A stretch of 64,000 nucleotides of DNA from positions 123,104 through 187,103 of the forward strand of contig NZ_NPKI01000051.1 in the NCBI RefSeq assembly GCF_002284565.1, written 5' to 3'. This document shows, in pieces, positions 9,488-17,977 of this stretch. Below the pieces are notes generated by a model, which worked only from the letters and a program-made list of their open reading frames with translations, made no database searches and was not told where the DNA came from. Both the position numbers and the translations under genes were made by a program. This stretch comes from Mesorhizobium mediterraneum (lineage in GTDB: Bacteria > Pseudomonadota > Alphaproteobacteria > Rhizobiales > Rhizobiaceae). The first letter of the stretch is position 1, and each line of letters begins with the position of its first letter.

Positions 9488-10795
9488 ATGATCCCTCGCT
9501 ACTCCCGGCCGGAAATGGTGGCCATCTGGTCGCCCGAAACCCGGTTCCGCATCTGGTTCGAGATCGAGGCCCACGCTTGCGACGCATTGGCCGAGCTCGG
9601 CGTGATCCCGAAGGAGGCCGCCAAGACCATCTGGGAAAAGGGCGGGGCGGCGAAGTTCGACGTCGAGGCCATCGATGAGATCGAGCGCGTCACCAAGCAC
9701 GACGTCATCGCCTTCCTCACCCATCTCAGCGAATTCGTCGGGCCGGATGCCCGCTTCATCCATCAGGGCATGACCTCCTCGGACGTTCTCGACACCTGCT
9801 TTGCCGTGCAGCTCAGTCGCGCCAGCGACATCCTTTTGGCCGACATCGACGCGCTGCTGGCGGCGCTCAAGCGTCGCGCCTTCGAACACAAGGATACCGT
9901 CACCATCGGCCGCAGCCACGGTATCCATGCCGAGCCGACCACCTTCGGCGTCAAGCTGGCGCAGGCCTATGCTGAATTCTCGCGCTGCCGCGAGCGGCTG
10001 GTGCACGCGCGTGAAGACATTGCGACGTGCGCCATATCAGGTGCTGTCGGCACCTTCGCCAATATCGACCCCTATGTCGAAGAGCATGTGGCGAAGAAAC
10101 TCGGATTGAAGCCGGAGCCGGTGTCGACGCAGGTGATCCCGCGCGACCGTCATGCGATGTTCTTCGCGACGCTGGGTGTCATCGCCTCGTCGATCGAACG
10201 GCTGGCGACAGAAATCCGCCATCTGCAGCGCACCGAGGTGCTGGAGGCGGAAGAGTATTTTTCGCCCGGACAGAAAGGCTCGTCGGCGATGCCGCACAAG
10301 CGCAACCCCGTGCTGACCGAAAACCTCACCGGGCTTGCCCGCATGGTGCGTTCCTTCGCGCTGCCGGCGATGGAGAACGTGGCGCTCTGGCACGAGCGCG
10401 ACATTTCGCATTCGTCGGTCGAGCGCATGATCGGCCCGGATGCGACGGTGACGCTCGATTTCGCGCTGTCGCGGCTGACCAGTGTCATCGACAGATTGCT
10501 CGTCTATCCCGACAACATGCTGACGAACATGAACAAGTTCCGCGGCCTCGTGCATTCGCAGCGCGTGCTGCTGGCGCTGACCCAGGCGGGCGTCAGCCGT
10601 GAGGATGCCTACCGGCTGGTGCAGCGTAACGCCATGAAGGTTTGGGAGCAAGGCGCTGATTTCCTTGAAGAACTTCTCGCCGACAAGGAGGTCACCGCAG
10701 TCTTGCCCGAAGCCGAGATCCGTGAAAAATTCGACCTTGGCTATCATACCAAGCATGTCGACACGATCTTCAAGCGGGTGTTCGGAGAAGCGTGA
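9488..10795 (+). CDS. purB: Adenylosuccinate lyase
   Basis: 435 residues, full family length. It catalyses two steps: SAICAR to AICAR plus fumarate, and adenylosuccinate to AMP plus fumarate. The fumarase/aspartase superfamily signature GSSAMPHKRNP is present at about residues 262-272, with HEPTT-like HAEPTTFGVKLAQ near 144-156 and SDVLDTCF near 97-104. It stands apart from the other purine genes of the window (14481-21782). The following hydrolase gene starts on the last base of the stop (TGATG), so it is co-transcribed. Confidence 0.97.
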   Translation: MIPRYSRPEMVAIWSPETRFRIWFEIEAHACDALAELGVIPKEAAKTIWEKGGAAKFDVEAIDEIERVTKHDVIAFLTHLSEFVGPDARFIHQGMTSSDVLDTCFAVQLSRASDILLADIDALLAALKRRAFEHKDTVTIGRSHGIHAEPTTFGVKLAQAYAEFSRCRERLVHAREDIATCAISGAVGTFANIDPYVEEHVAKKLGLKPEPVSTQVIPRDRHAMFFATLGVIASSIERLATEIRHLQRTEVLEAEEYFSPGQKGSSAMPHKRNPVLTENLTGLARMVRSFALPAMENVALWHERDISHSSVERMIGPDATVTLDFALSRLTSVIDRLLVYPDNMLTNMNKFRGLVHSQRVLLALTQAGVSREDAYRLVQRNAMKVWEQGADFLEELLADKEVTAVLPEAEIREKFDLGYHTKHVDTIFKRVFGEA

Positions 10796-11367
10796 TGATT
10801 TCGGCGGCTGGAGAATTCGATTTTCTCGCCCTGCCGGGGCGCGGTAATTCCGGGCCAGATCACTGGATGTCGCATTGGTGCCGGGCACTCCCCAATTCGA
10901 GCCGCGTGCTGCAGGCCGAATGGGACAGGCCGAGCCCCGAGGACTGGATTGGCCGGGTGGACGCCGCGATCGCCGCAGCACCTCGGCGCGTGGTGCTGCT
11001 TGCACACTCGCTGGCGGTGGCGACGGCGGTGAAATGGGCAGCCGGCGCCAGCGAAAGCCAGCTCAACAAGGTTGCGGGCGCGTTGCTGGTTGCCGCAACC
11101 AATGTCGAGGACCCTGATCCGTCCTTCGACCTTGTTCGTCCCTTTGCGCCGATGCCGTTGAAACGCTTGCCTTTTCCGACCCTGGTGGTGGCCAGCCGCA
11201 CCGATCCGCGCGTCACCTTCGACCAGGCGACGGCCTTCGCCGCGGCCTGGGGCGCGGATCTCGCCGATGCCGGCGATCTCGGCCATATGGGAAACGAAAC
11301 CCGCCTCGGCCTTTGGCCGGCGGGCCTGCTCATGCTCGGTCGCTTGTTGGAAAAAGCCCGGCTCTAA
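10795..11367 (+). CDS. RBBP9/YdeN-type serine hydrolase (paralogue 1)
   Basis: 190 residues. Alpha/beta hydrolase fold of the RBBP9/YdeN group: LPGRGNSGPDHWMSHWC near the N-terminus, the nucleophile elbow LLAHSLAVAT (Ser about residue 70), acid region VVASRTDPRVTF and catalytic His in DLGHMGNE. The substrate is unknown for the bacterial family. ATG 10795 was chosen; a GTG directly precedes it. It follows purB without a gap. A second copy of the same family lies at 12438-12995. Confidence 0.85.
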   Translation: MISAAGEFDFLALPGRGNSGPDHWMSHWCRALPNSSRVLQAEWDRPSPEDWIGRVDAAIAAAPRRVVLLAHSLAVATAVKWAAGASESQLNKVAGALLVAATNVEDPDPSFDLVRPFAPMPLKRLPFPTLVVASRTDPRVTFDQATAFAAAWGADLADAGDLGHMGNETRLGLWPAGLLMLGRLLEKARL

Positions 11368-11383
11368 CAGGCTTCCAAAACGC

Positions 11384-12298
11384 TCAAGCCTTGCCGGGAA
11401 CGGTCCTGATCACCGTGCCCCATGGGTCCTCACGGGCCGTTGCATCAGCCACATTGTCTGAACGCATTTCCACCCAGGCTAGACCGGACCGAGAAGGATC
11501 GCGTCGGCCGGCACCGGCACTCTGCCACGCATTGGCGCCGATATGGTGGTGGTAGCCGCCTGACGACAAGAACACCGCCGCGCTGCCATATTTCGCCACT
11601 GTGTCAAAGCCGAATTCCTGATGCCACCAGGCTTCGGCGTCTTCCGGCCTGCCGACGCGCAGATGGACATGTCCGATGATGCTGTTGTCCGGCGCACCCT
11701 GCCAGCCGGCATCGCCGGCCGGCACTTCGGCAACGACAGAGGAGATGTTCAGCCGTTCGGTCGCCATCGCTATCTTGTCGCCATTCCATTTCCAGTCCTC
11801 ACGGCGGCGGTCGGCATAGATCTCGATGCCATTGCCTTCAGGGTCGGTCAGGTAAAGCGCCTCGCTGACCAGATGGTCGGAAGCGCCCTCGATGCCGATC
11901 TTGTTGGCGATGGCGTGGTTGATCCAACGGCCGAGATCGGCCCGGCTGGGCAGCAGGAAGGCAGTGTGGAAGAGGCCGGCACTGCGCGGATCGTCGGGCT
12001 TCGCCACTGCATCCGCCTCGATGTCGAGCAAGGGACGATTGGCAGCGCCCAGCGTAATCGTGCCGCCTGCGCGGCTCAGCTCCTGCAGGCCGACGACGTT
12101 GCGATAATAGGCAGCGAGATTTTCGGCATCGCGCGCCCGCAACCCGACGCGGGCAACGCTGACCGGGGTCGTGGCGGCAAAAGGCAGTTCGCTCATCAAA
12201 CTCTCCGTTTGGGCGGCCGTCGACGAGATTCCCAAAGCCAGGAGCCCGGCGCCACCTACCATTGTACGTCGTGTCAGTTCCAAAATCCTGTTTCTCAT
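11384..12298 (-). CDS. Two-domain VOC (glyoxalase/extradiol dioxygenase-fold) protein with optional Tat-like leader
   Basis: 304 residues from ATG 12298, or 270 from ATG 12196. Two vicinal-oxygen-chelate modules are visible: VSVARVGLRARDAENLAAYY at the start of the first and IGHVHLRVGRPEDAEAWW at the start of the second, as in CatE-type catechol 2,3-dioxygenase-like proteins. LTDPEGNGIEIYADR carries a probable metal-ligand Glu. The longer form adds ELTRRTMVGGAGLLALG, which looks like a twin-arginine signal. The shorter start has a far stronger ribosome site (GGAGAG five bases before ATG). Substrate unknown. Confidence 0.78.
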   Translation of the reverse strand: MRNRILELTRRTMVGGAGLLALGISSTAAQTESLMSELPFAATTPVSVARVGLRARDAENLAAYYRNVVGLQELSRAGGTITLGAANRPLLDIEADAVAKPDDPRSAGLFHTAFLLPSRADLGRWINHAIANKIGIEGASDHLVSEALYLTDPEGNGIEIYADRRREDWKWNGDKIAMATERLNISSVVAEVPAGDAGWQGAPDNSIIGHVHLRVGRPEDAEAWWHQEFGFDTVAKYGSAAVFLSSGGYHHHIGANAWQSAGAGRRDPSRSGLAWVEMRSDNVADATAREDPWGTVIRTVPGKA

Positions 12299-12437
12299 TT
12301 ACACGGCTGTTTCTTTCTCGACGACAGATCGTCGATCGCGATCGTTCACACAAGATGGCAAGAAGCGAACATGGTGTTCACCATTTTGATCGCCAGGCCG
12401 GCTCGACACGGTTGCGCGAAGCAACGGTGCTCGCTAC

Positions 12438-12995
12438 ATGCGCGCCATGAAAGTCAGAGATGCAGATATTCTCATCGTGCCGGGGTATACCAATTCCGGT
12501 CCCGACCATTGGCAGAGCCGCTGGCAATCGAAATTGTCGACGGCACGCCGCGTCGAGCAGGCAGAATGGTCGAAGCCGGTGCGCCAGGACTGGACGGCGA
12601 GCGTGGCGAAGGCGGTTAACGAGGCCGAGCGGCCGGTCGTCATCGTCGCGCATTCGCTTGGGGTCGCGGCCGCAATCCAGGCAATGCCGCAGTTCCAGCG
12701 CCCGGTCGCCGGAGCCTTCTTCGTGGCGCCGCCCGACGTCGCCAATCCCAAGATAAAACCCAGGCACTTGATGACCTTCGGCCCCTATCCGCGCGAGCCA
12801 CTGGCATTCCCTTCGGTGGTGATCGCCAGCCGCAACGACCCGTTCTGCGCGTTCGGCGTCGCCGAGGACATTGCCGGCGCCTGGGGCTCGCTGTTCATCG
12901 ACGCCGGCGATGCCGGACATCTCAATGCAGATTCCGGTTTCGGGCCGTGGCCCGAAGGATCGATGACTTTTGCGAAATTCCTGACGGATCTTTAG
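12438..12995 (+). CDS. RBBP9/YdeN-type serine hydrolase (paralogue 2)
   Basis: 185 residues, a clear relative of 10795-11367: VPGYTNSGPDHWQSRWQ, nucleophile elbow VAHSLGVAA, VIASRNDPFCAF, and DAGHLNADSG with the catalytic His. ATG 12438 or the in-frame ATG 12447 may be the start; neither has a good ribosome site. It diverges from the VOC gene across about 140 bases. Its TAG stop shares bases with the TAA of the converging aldolase gene, so the two coding regions overlap at their stops. Confidence 0.85.
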   Translation: MRAMKVRDADILIVPGYTNSGPDHWQSRWQSKLSTARRVEQAEWSKPVRQDWTASVAKAVNEAERPVVIVAHSLGVAAAIQAMPQFQRPVAGAFFVAPPDVANPKIKPRHLMTFGPYPREPLAFPSVVIASRNDPFCAFGVAEDIAGAWGSLFIDAGDAGHLNADSGFGPWPEGSMTFAKFLTDL

Positions 12996-13765
12996 GACCC
13001 GATCGAGTCCTTGACGCTCTTCAGCAGGGTCTTTGCCCCCAGACCGATCAGCGCATGCTCGGAGCCCATGGCCAGCAGCCGATAGCCCATCGATACCACG
13101 CGGCCGGCGATGGCCGGCTCGACGACGTAGATCGCGGCATGCTTGCCGGCCTTGCGTGTCCGCTCGGCGATCGAGGCGACGGTTTCCATCATGCTTTCGA
13201 GCGTCGAGTTGACGGTGGCGCCGTTCGACCAGGCAATCGAGAAATCCGATGGGCCGAGGAAGATGCCGTCGATACCCGGCGTGTCGAGGATGCCGTCGAG
13301 CGCATCGAGGGCGGCGCGCGTCTCGACCATAGCGAAAGCCATGGTGCGCTCGTTGCTGTCGCGCAGCCAGTCGGCATAATCGCCCTTGCCATGGCGCGGA
13401 AAGGCATAAGTCGGACCCCAGGAGCGCTCGCCGAGCGGCGGGTACTTCATGGCGGCGGCAAACAGCCTGGCGTCCGCCACAGAATTCACCATCGGCGCAA
13501 TCACCGCCTCAGCGCCGAAATCGAGCGCGCGGCTGGCCATGTCGAAGCGGCCGACCGGAATGCGCACCAGCGCCGGTTTGTTGGCGGCCAGCACCGGCCC
13601 AAGGCCGCGCAGCACACTGTCCTCGTGATGCCCGCCATGCTGCATGTCGAGCGTGACGGCATCGAAACCCTGTCGGGCAAGAATCTCGACCGTAAGGGCA
13701 TCAGGCACGCCGGACCATGCGGTGCACAACGTTTCATCGGCCGCAAGGCGTGACTTCAGGGACAT
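12992..13765 (-). CDS. HpcH/HpaI-family aldolase
   Basis: 257 residues from ATG 13765, which has GAGGAAACC upstream. It belongs to the metal-dependent class II pyruvate aldolases, which cleave 2-keto-3-deoxy or 4-hydroxy-2-oxo acids to pyruvate (or the equivalent) and an aldehyde. Seen: FDAVTLDMQHGGHHE near residues 31-45 with the general base His, MVETRAALDALDGIL with metal ligand Glu, and GIDGIFLGPSDFSIAW with metal ligand Asp. Substrate cannot be assigned. Its stop overlaps the stop of the converging hydrolase gene. Confidence 0.88.
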   Translation of the reverse strand: MSLKSRLAADETLCTAWSGVPDALTVEILARQGFDAVTLDMQHGGHHEDSVLRGLGPVLAANKPALVRIPVGRFDMASRALDFGAEAVIAPMVNSVADARLFAAAMKYPPLGERSWGPTYAFPRHGKGDYADWLRDSNERTMAFAMVETRAALDALDGILDTPGIDGIFLGPSDFSIAWSNGATVNSTLESMMETVASIAERTRKAGKHAAIYVVEPAIAGRVVSMGYRLLAMGSEHALIGLGAKTLLKSVKDSIGS

Positions 13766-13821
13766 AGGCGGTTTCCTCTTTGGTTGCAGCAATTCAGCCG
13801 GAAATGGCTGCAAAGGCAAAG

Positions 13822-13848
13822 AAAAACCGCCCGGTCTACCCGGGCGGT
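13822..13848 (-). terminator. Rho-independent terminator after the DUF1476 gene
   Basis: Arms ACCGCCCGG (13826-13834) and CCGGGCGGT (13840-13848) pair perfectly around a 5-base loop. On the minus strand the stem is followed by TTTTT (13822-13826). It lies just downstream of the DUF1476 gene ending at 13886. Confidence 0.88.
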
Positions 13849-13885
13849 CGATTGGTCCAGCAAGTCGATTTGGCTCAGAGAGAGA

Positions 13886-14206
13886 TCAGGTGTTCTTGAT
13901 CTGTTCAATCGCCTGCGCCATCAGATCGTCCATGGTGCGGCGAATCTGGTGGTCCGACTGGTCGACCCCGGCTTCGTCGAAATCCTTGCGTATCTTGCGG
14001 AAAACGTCGTGATCGCCAGCTTCCTCGATGTCGGCGACCACGACCTGCTTGGCATAGGCTTCGGCATCGGGTCCGGACTTGCCCAACTTTTCGGCGGCCC
14101 ACAGGCCGAGCGCCTTGTTGCGGCGCGCCGAAGCCTTGAACCGGAGCTCCTCGTCGAATGCGAATTTGCGCTCGAAACCCTCTTCGCGGTCTTTCATATC
14201 GATCAT
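13886..14206 (-). CDS. ATP synthase zeta-type inhibitor (DUF1476)
   Basis: 106 residues, the usual length of the alphaproteobacterial zeta subunit, which inhibits F1Fo-ATP synthase rotation in the hydrolysis direction (shown in Paracoccus denitrificans). Family features: MKDREEGFERKFAFDEELRF at the N-terminus, the inhibitory region, then ARRNKALGLWAAEKLG and VVADIEEAGDHDVFRKI. ATG 14206 was chosen over the longer open frame because GGAGGG stands 5 bases upstream and the protein then starts as in the family. It diverges from purC, as in other rhizobia. Confidence 0.92.
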   Translation of the reverse strand: MIDMKDREEGFERKFAFDEELRFKASARRNKALGLWAAEKLGKSGPDAEAYAKQVVVADIEEAGDHDVFRKIRKDFDEAGVDQSDHQIRRTMDDLMAQAIEQIKNT

Positions 14207-14480
14207 GGCATCCCTCCGGTCAAATCCGATTCGCTGGCGGTTGAATATGTGTTGCCGAAGCACAAACCAAAAGGCCGCGGGCCGGTCAATATGCTACATC
14301 ACTTGCTGCGCTGCGGCATTTCATTCCGGAAAGCGGTTGATTGAAAGGATTTGCCGATTGAGCAAACAGTGCGATTGGGATAGACACCGGCATTGAACCC
14401 CTACCGTTGCCGCACTAATTTAGGCATACGGACAGGAACTGGTCGTTTGCCGCCTGCCCGGAAATCCAGAGAAAAATCAG

Positions 14481-15275
14481 ATGAAAAATCGCCGCCGCAT
14501 TTATGAAGGCAAGGCCAAGATCCTCTATGAGGGACCTGAGCCGGGAACGCTGATCCAGTTCTTCAAGGATGACGCGACCGCTTTCAACAAGAAGAAGCAC
14601 GAAATCGTCGATGGCAAGGGCGTGCTCAACAACCGCATTTCCGAGCATATCTTCAACCATCTCAACCGGATGGGCATTCCGACCCACTTCATCCGCCGGC
14701 TCAACATGCGCGAGCAGCTGATCAAGGAAGTCGAGATCATTCCGCTCGAGGTGGTCGTCCGCAACGTCGCCGCCGGTTCGCTGGCCAAGCGTCTCGGCAT
14801 CGAGGAAGGCACGGTGCTGCCGCGCTCGATCATCGAATTCTATTACAAGGCCGACGCGCTCGACGATCCGATGGTGTCTGAAGAGCACATCACCGCTTTC
14901 GGTTGGGCGAGTCCTCAGGAGATCGACGACGTCATGGCGCTGGCCATCCGCGTCAACGACTTCCTCTCCGGCTTGTTCATGGGCGTCGGCATCCAGCTCG
15001 TCGACTTCAAGATCGAGTGCGGCCGCCTGTTCGAAGGCGACATGATGCGCATCGTCGTTGCTGACGAGATCTCGCCGGACTCGTGCCGTCTGTGGGACGT
15101 GGCGACGCAGGACAAGCTCGACAAGGATCGTTTCCGCCGCGACATGGGCGGATTGGTCGAAGCCTATCAGGAAGTCGCCCGCCGCCTCGGCATCATGAAC
15201 GAGAACGAGCCGCCGCGTCCCGCCGGACCAGTGCTCGTCGCCTCGACCGATGGCGTCAAAGGCAAGCCGCACTGA
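14481..15275 (+). CDS. purC: SAICAR synthetase
   Basis: 264 residues. It joins aspartate to CAIR with ATP in purine synthesis. Seen: [15 protein letters not shown] at the start, [20 protein letters not shown], the signature region [17 protein letters not shown], and [10 protein letters not shown] and [15 protein letters not shown]. First gene of the run purC-purS-ORF-purQ, so the likely promoter lies in the 274-base gap upstream (14207-14480), shared with the divergent DUF1476 gene. I saw no riboswitch there. purS follows after 41 bases. Confidence 0.97.
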   Translation: MKNRRRIYEGKAKILYEGPEPGTLIQFFKDDATAFNKKKHEIVDGKGVLNNRISEHIFNHLNRMGIPTHFIRRLNMREQLIKEVEIIPLEVVVRNVAAGSLAKRLGIEEGTVLPRSIIEFYYKADALDDPMVSEEHITAFGWASPQEIDDVMALAIRVNDFLSGLFMGVGIQLVDFKIECGRLFEGDMMRIVVADEISPDSCRLWDVATQDKLDKDRFRRDMGGLVEAYQEVARRLGIMNENEPPRPAGPVLVASTDGVKGKPH

Positions 15276-15316
15276 GATTTTTGCCGCTCAACACTTTGAA
15301 CAGGAGCATGTCCAGC

Positions 15317-15559
15317 GTGATCAAGGCCCGCATTACCGTCACTCTCAAGAACGGCGTGCTCGACCCGCAAGGCAAGGCGATCGAACATGCGCTGTCCGGG
15401 ATGGGCTTTGACGGCGTCGGCCATGTGCGGCAGGGCAAGGTTTTCGATGTCGAGCTTGCTGAGAGCGACAGGGCCAAGGCCGAAGCCGATCTCAAAGCGA
15501 TGTGCGACAAGCTTCTGGCGAATACGGTGATTGAGAACTATAGTGTGGCCATTACCTGA
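15317..15559 (+). CDS. purS: Phosphoribosylformylglycinamidine synthase subunit PurS
   Basis: 80 residues, the normal size. PurS bridges PurL and the glutaminase PurQ in the three-part FGAM synthase. Seen: IKARITVTLKNGVLDPQGKA, then GFDGVGHVRQGKVFDVEL. The start was decided by the ribosome site: AGGAG at 15302-15306 is 10 bases before GTG 15317 but only 1 base before ATG 15308, so GTG is used. This also gives the family N-terminus. Confidence 0.93.
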   Translation: MIKARITVTLKNGVLDPQGKAIEHALSGMGFDGVGHVRQGKVFDVELAESDRAKAEADLKAMCDKLLANTVIENYSVAIT

Positions 15560-15577
15560 GGTTGTGCAGGAGGGCAG

Positions 15578-15832
15578 ATGGCCGAGATTGATGGAAGCTT
15601 GATATTTGAAGTCCTCAAGTCCATTCAGTCGCGGCTGGACAGGATGGATTTGACGCTCGGGGAGGTAAAGTCCGAGCTTGGCTCTATCCGCGGCCATCTC
15701 ATTGCCACCGAGGGTGACGTGAAGAACATCTACGGCGTGCTGGCTCGCCAGGACGAGCGCCTGGAACATATCGAACGCCGCTTAGACCTGCGTGAACTTG
15801 CCGAAGCCCAGAGGCCTTACGAACCGAAATGA
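15578..15832 (+). CDS. Small coiled-coil protein between purS and purQ
   Basis: 84 residues with no recognised domain. The middle (about 15-70) shows heptad-like spacing, for example [20 protein letters not shown] and [20 protein letters not shown], so a coiled coil is likely. It starts 18 bases after purS and its stop overlaps purQ (ATGA), so it is certainly co-translated with the FGAM synthase genes. A role in that complex is guesswork. The sequence resembles many small rhizobial coiled-coil proteins that sit in unrelated operons. Confidence 0.7.
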   Translation: MAEIDGSLIFEVLKSIQSRLDRMDLTLGEVKSELGSIRGHLIATEGDVKNIYGVLARQDERLEHIERRLDLRELAEAQRPYEPK

Positions 15833-16497
15833 AATCAGCCGTCGTCCTCCTGCCAGGCCTCAACCGTGACCGCGACATGATCGCGGCGCTGACCAAGATT
15901 TCGGGAATGCCACCGGTCACGGTCTGGCAGACCGACACCGAAATCCCCGATGTCGACCTGATCACCATCCCTGGCGGCTTCTCCTTCGGCGACTATCTGC
16001 GCTGCGGCGCCATTGCCGCGCGCATGCCTGTGATGCGGGCGGTGGCTGAAAAAGCAGCCAAGGGCGTCATGGTCATCGGCGTCTGCAACGGCTTCCAGAT
16101 CCTGGTCGAGGCCGGCCTTTTGCCGGGCGCCTTGATGCGCAACACGTCGCTGAAATTCGTCTGCCGGCAAGTCAAGCTGCAGATCGCCAACGCCAACACC
16201 ATGTTCACCCGCCGCTATCAGCCGGGCCAGATCATCCGCTCGCCGGTGGCGCATCACGACGGCAATTATTTTGCCGACGACGAGACGCTTCGCAGGCTCG
16301 AAGGCGAAGGCCAGGTCGTTTTTCGCTATGCCGAAGGCACCAATCCCAACGGCTCGATCAACGACATTGCCGGCATCATCAACGGCCAGGGCAATGTGCT
16401 CGGCCTGATGCCGCATCCCGAGAACCTGATCGAAGCGGCACATGGCGGCAGCGACGGCCGGGCACTGTTCGAAAGTGCCCTCGGCATCGCCGCTTGA
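15829..16497 (+). CDS. purQ: FGAM synthase glutaminase subunit
   Basis: 222 residues, class I glutamine amidotransferase. It supplies ammonia to PurL. The nucleophile Cys sits in [20 protein letters not shown] (about residue 86), and the His/Glu pair in [11 protein letters not shown] near residues 196-206. [15 protein letters not shown]-type motif is present as [15 protein letters not shown]. Its start overlaps the small coiled-coil gene. The lipoprotein gene follows 47 bases later. Confidence 0.97.
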   Translation: MKSAVVLLPGLNRDRDMIAALTKISGMPPVTVWQTDTEIPDVDLITIPGGFSFGDYLRCGAIAARMPVMRAVAEKAAKGVMVIGVCNGFQILVEAGLLPGALMRNTSLKFVCRQVKLQIANANTMFTRRYQPGQIIRSPVAHHDGNYFADDETLRRLEGEGQVVFRYAEGTNPNGSINDIAGIINGQGNVLGLMPHPENLIEAAHGGSDGRALFESALGIAA

Positions 16498-16544
16498 TAT
16501 CTCCAGCATTCATCCTTTTCCCGAACTCGAAACAGGGCGGCCGC

Positions 16545-16961
16545 ATGAGCCTGAGACAGACGATCGCCCGCCTCGCTCTCGTCGCCACCGCCGGCCTTGT
16601 GCTCGCCTCCTGCCAATCGAAGCCGAAGAACGCGCCGGCACCTTCGGGCAAGAGCGCGTCGCTGCTTGCCATGGAACAGGTGGCGATCGCCGCCCACAAA
16701 TGCTGGATCGCCAACAAGGATCCTGCCTTCAAGCCCTATCAGATGGCCAACGAGCTGAATTCGTTCACCGGCACGCCGCGCTTCCTGCTAGTCCCGGTCA
16801 AACACTATGGCGGAAAGCCGTTGCTGGTCGTGCAGGCGCAAGGCAATTCACGCCGCATCGACGTCTACGGTCCGCTGATGGACGAGCCGCTCGGTGCACG
16901 CATCGGCTCGGACATCGCGCGCTGGCAGACAGGCAACCCGGCCTGCGGTACGGCGGCGTAG
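16545..16961 (+). CDS. Small lipoprotein
   Basis: 138 residues. The N-terminus LRQTIARLALVATAGLVLASCQSKP has a basic start, hydrophobic core and lipobox LASC, so Cys at about residue 22 should be lipidated. The rest has AMEQVAIAAHKCWIANKDPAFKPY and RIDVYGPLMDEPLGARIG; two more cysteines (KCW and PACG) may pair. No family name comes to mind. ATG 16545 was chosen because it begins the signal; the open frame runs back into the purQ end. It is followed 4 bases later by a membrane protein gene. Confidence 0.75.
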   Translation: MSLRQTIARLALVATAGLVLASCQSKPKNAPAPSGKSASLLAMEQVAIAAHKCWIANKDPAFKPYQMANELNSFTGTPRFLLVPVKHYGGKPLLVVQAQGNSRRIDVYGPLMDEPLGARIGSDIARWQTGNPACGTAA

Positions 16962-16965
16962 CGTC

Positions 16966-17628
16966 ATGGCCCGCTTGCTGCAGATAGCGGGTCTGGTCAT
17001 AGGTCTGGCCGGGCTTGTCCTGCAAATCTGCATAACCGTTCCGGCGTCGATGGAAGCCGGCCGCAGTTTTGTTGGCTCGCTGGTCTTCTATTTCAGCTTC
17101 TTCACCATCCTGACCAATATCGGCGCCGTGCTCGTGCATGTTTCGCTGCTGTCACCCGGTGGCTACGCCTGGTTCCCAGCCTTTGCCGGGCCGCGGACAC
17201 GGGCCGGCGTAGCGGTTGCCATAACGCTGGTCTTCATCGTCTATGCCACGGTCCTGGCGCAGCTTTGGCAGCCGCAGGGCCTGTTCCTGCTCTGCGATGT
17301 CCTGCTGCACTATGTGACGCCGGTGCTGTTCGTGCTGTGGTGGCTTGTGGCAGGCGCCGATGGCTCGACGCGGTGGCGCGACATCTCCTGGTGGATGATC
17401 TATCCGGTCGCCTATTTGGCCTATGCACTGACGCGGGCGCCGATATCGGGCGAAGTGCCCTACCCGTTCCTCGATGTCGCCAAGAACGGCGCGGCCAGCG
17501 TCGCCGTCTCGGCGCTCGGCATCACCGGGCTTTTTCTCGCGCTGTGCGTAGTCGCCGTGCTTGCCGATCACGGCATCTCGCGGATGAGGAGCCCTGGCGT
17601 CCATCAAGGTACGAAAACGGCTTCCTGA
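16966..17628 (+). CDS. Pr6Pr family integral membrane protein
   Basis: 220 residues from ATG 16966. Six hydrophobic segments are visible; the FYFSFFTILTNIGAVLVHVS and LLHYVTPVLFVLWWLVAG stretches and WWMIYPVAYLAYALTR are characteristic of the Pr6Pr family, which resembles FAR-17a/AIG1-like membrane hydrolases. The function in bacteria is unknown. It starts 4 bases after the lipoprotein stop, so both are probably one transcript, possibly extending from the purine genes. It converges on the DUF1127 gene. Confidence 0.78.
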   Translation: MARLLQIAGLVIGLAGLVLQICITVPASMEAGRSFVGSLVFYFSFFTILTNIGAVLVHVSLLSPGGYAWFPAFAGPRTRAGVAVAITLVFIVYATVLAQLWQPQGLFLLCDVLLHYVTPVLFVLWWLVAGADGSTRWRDISWWMIYPVAYLAYALTRAPISGEVPYPFLDVAKNGAASVAVSALGITGLFLALCVVAVLADHGISRMRSPGVHQGTKTAS

Positions 17629-17638
17629 GACCTTCTTT

Positions 17639-17884
17639 TCAGTCCCAGAACGGCCGCAGACCCTCACGGTGGGCATCGCAGCGCGAGACGCCGATATCCT
17701 TGAGCTGATCGTCGGTCATCTCCAGCAATATCAGCCGGCTGCGCCGGCGATCGACCATGGTGTCGATCCACTTGAAGAGCGACCTGACCACGCGGACGAG
17801 ACGATTGACATAGGTCCTCCGACCTGATGGCCGCGCAGTCCGTAACTCAGCTTCCGCATAGCGAATTGTGCCGATTGTATCCAT
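17639..17884 (-). CDS. DUF1127 protein
   Basis: 81 residues. The C-terminal DUF1127 motif is clear: SRLILLEMTDDQLKDIGVSR followed by CDAHREGLRPFWD. Short DUF1127 proteins in Rhizobium/Agrobacterium affect phosphate uptake, RNA turnover and growth; this one carries an extra basic N-terminal part. It diverges from the MocR-type regulator at 17978 over about 90 bases, so it is a possible target of that regulator. Confidence 0.88.
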   Translation of the reverse strand: MDTIGTIRYAEAELRTARPSGRRTYVNRLVRVVRSLFKWIDTMVDRRRSRLILLEMTDDQLKDIGVSRCDAHREGLRPFWD

Positions 17885-17977
17885 TGCTTTTCCGCCAATA
17901 TCTGCGATTGTACCCTTTTTGCCAGATGCTTCATATGTATTGACTCATATTTCGGCGCAATATAGAAAATTGTTACC

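Noticed and set aside
14207-14480. Possible purine riboswitch or PurR-type control element before purC
   Set aside because: No recognisable aptamer or operator; only an ordinary divergent promoter region can be claimed.
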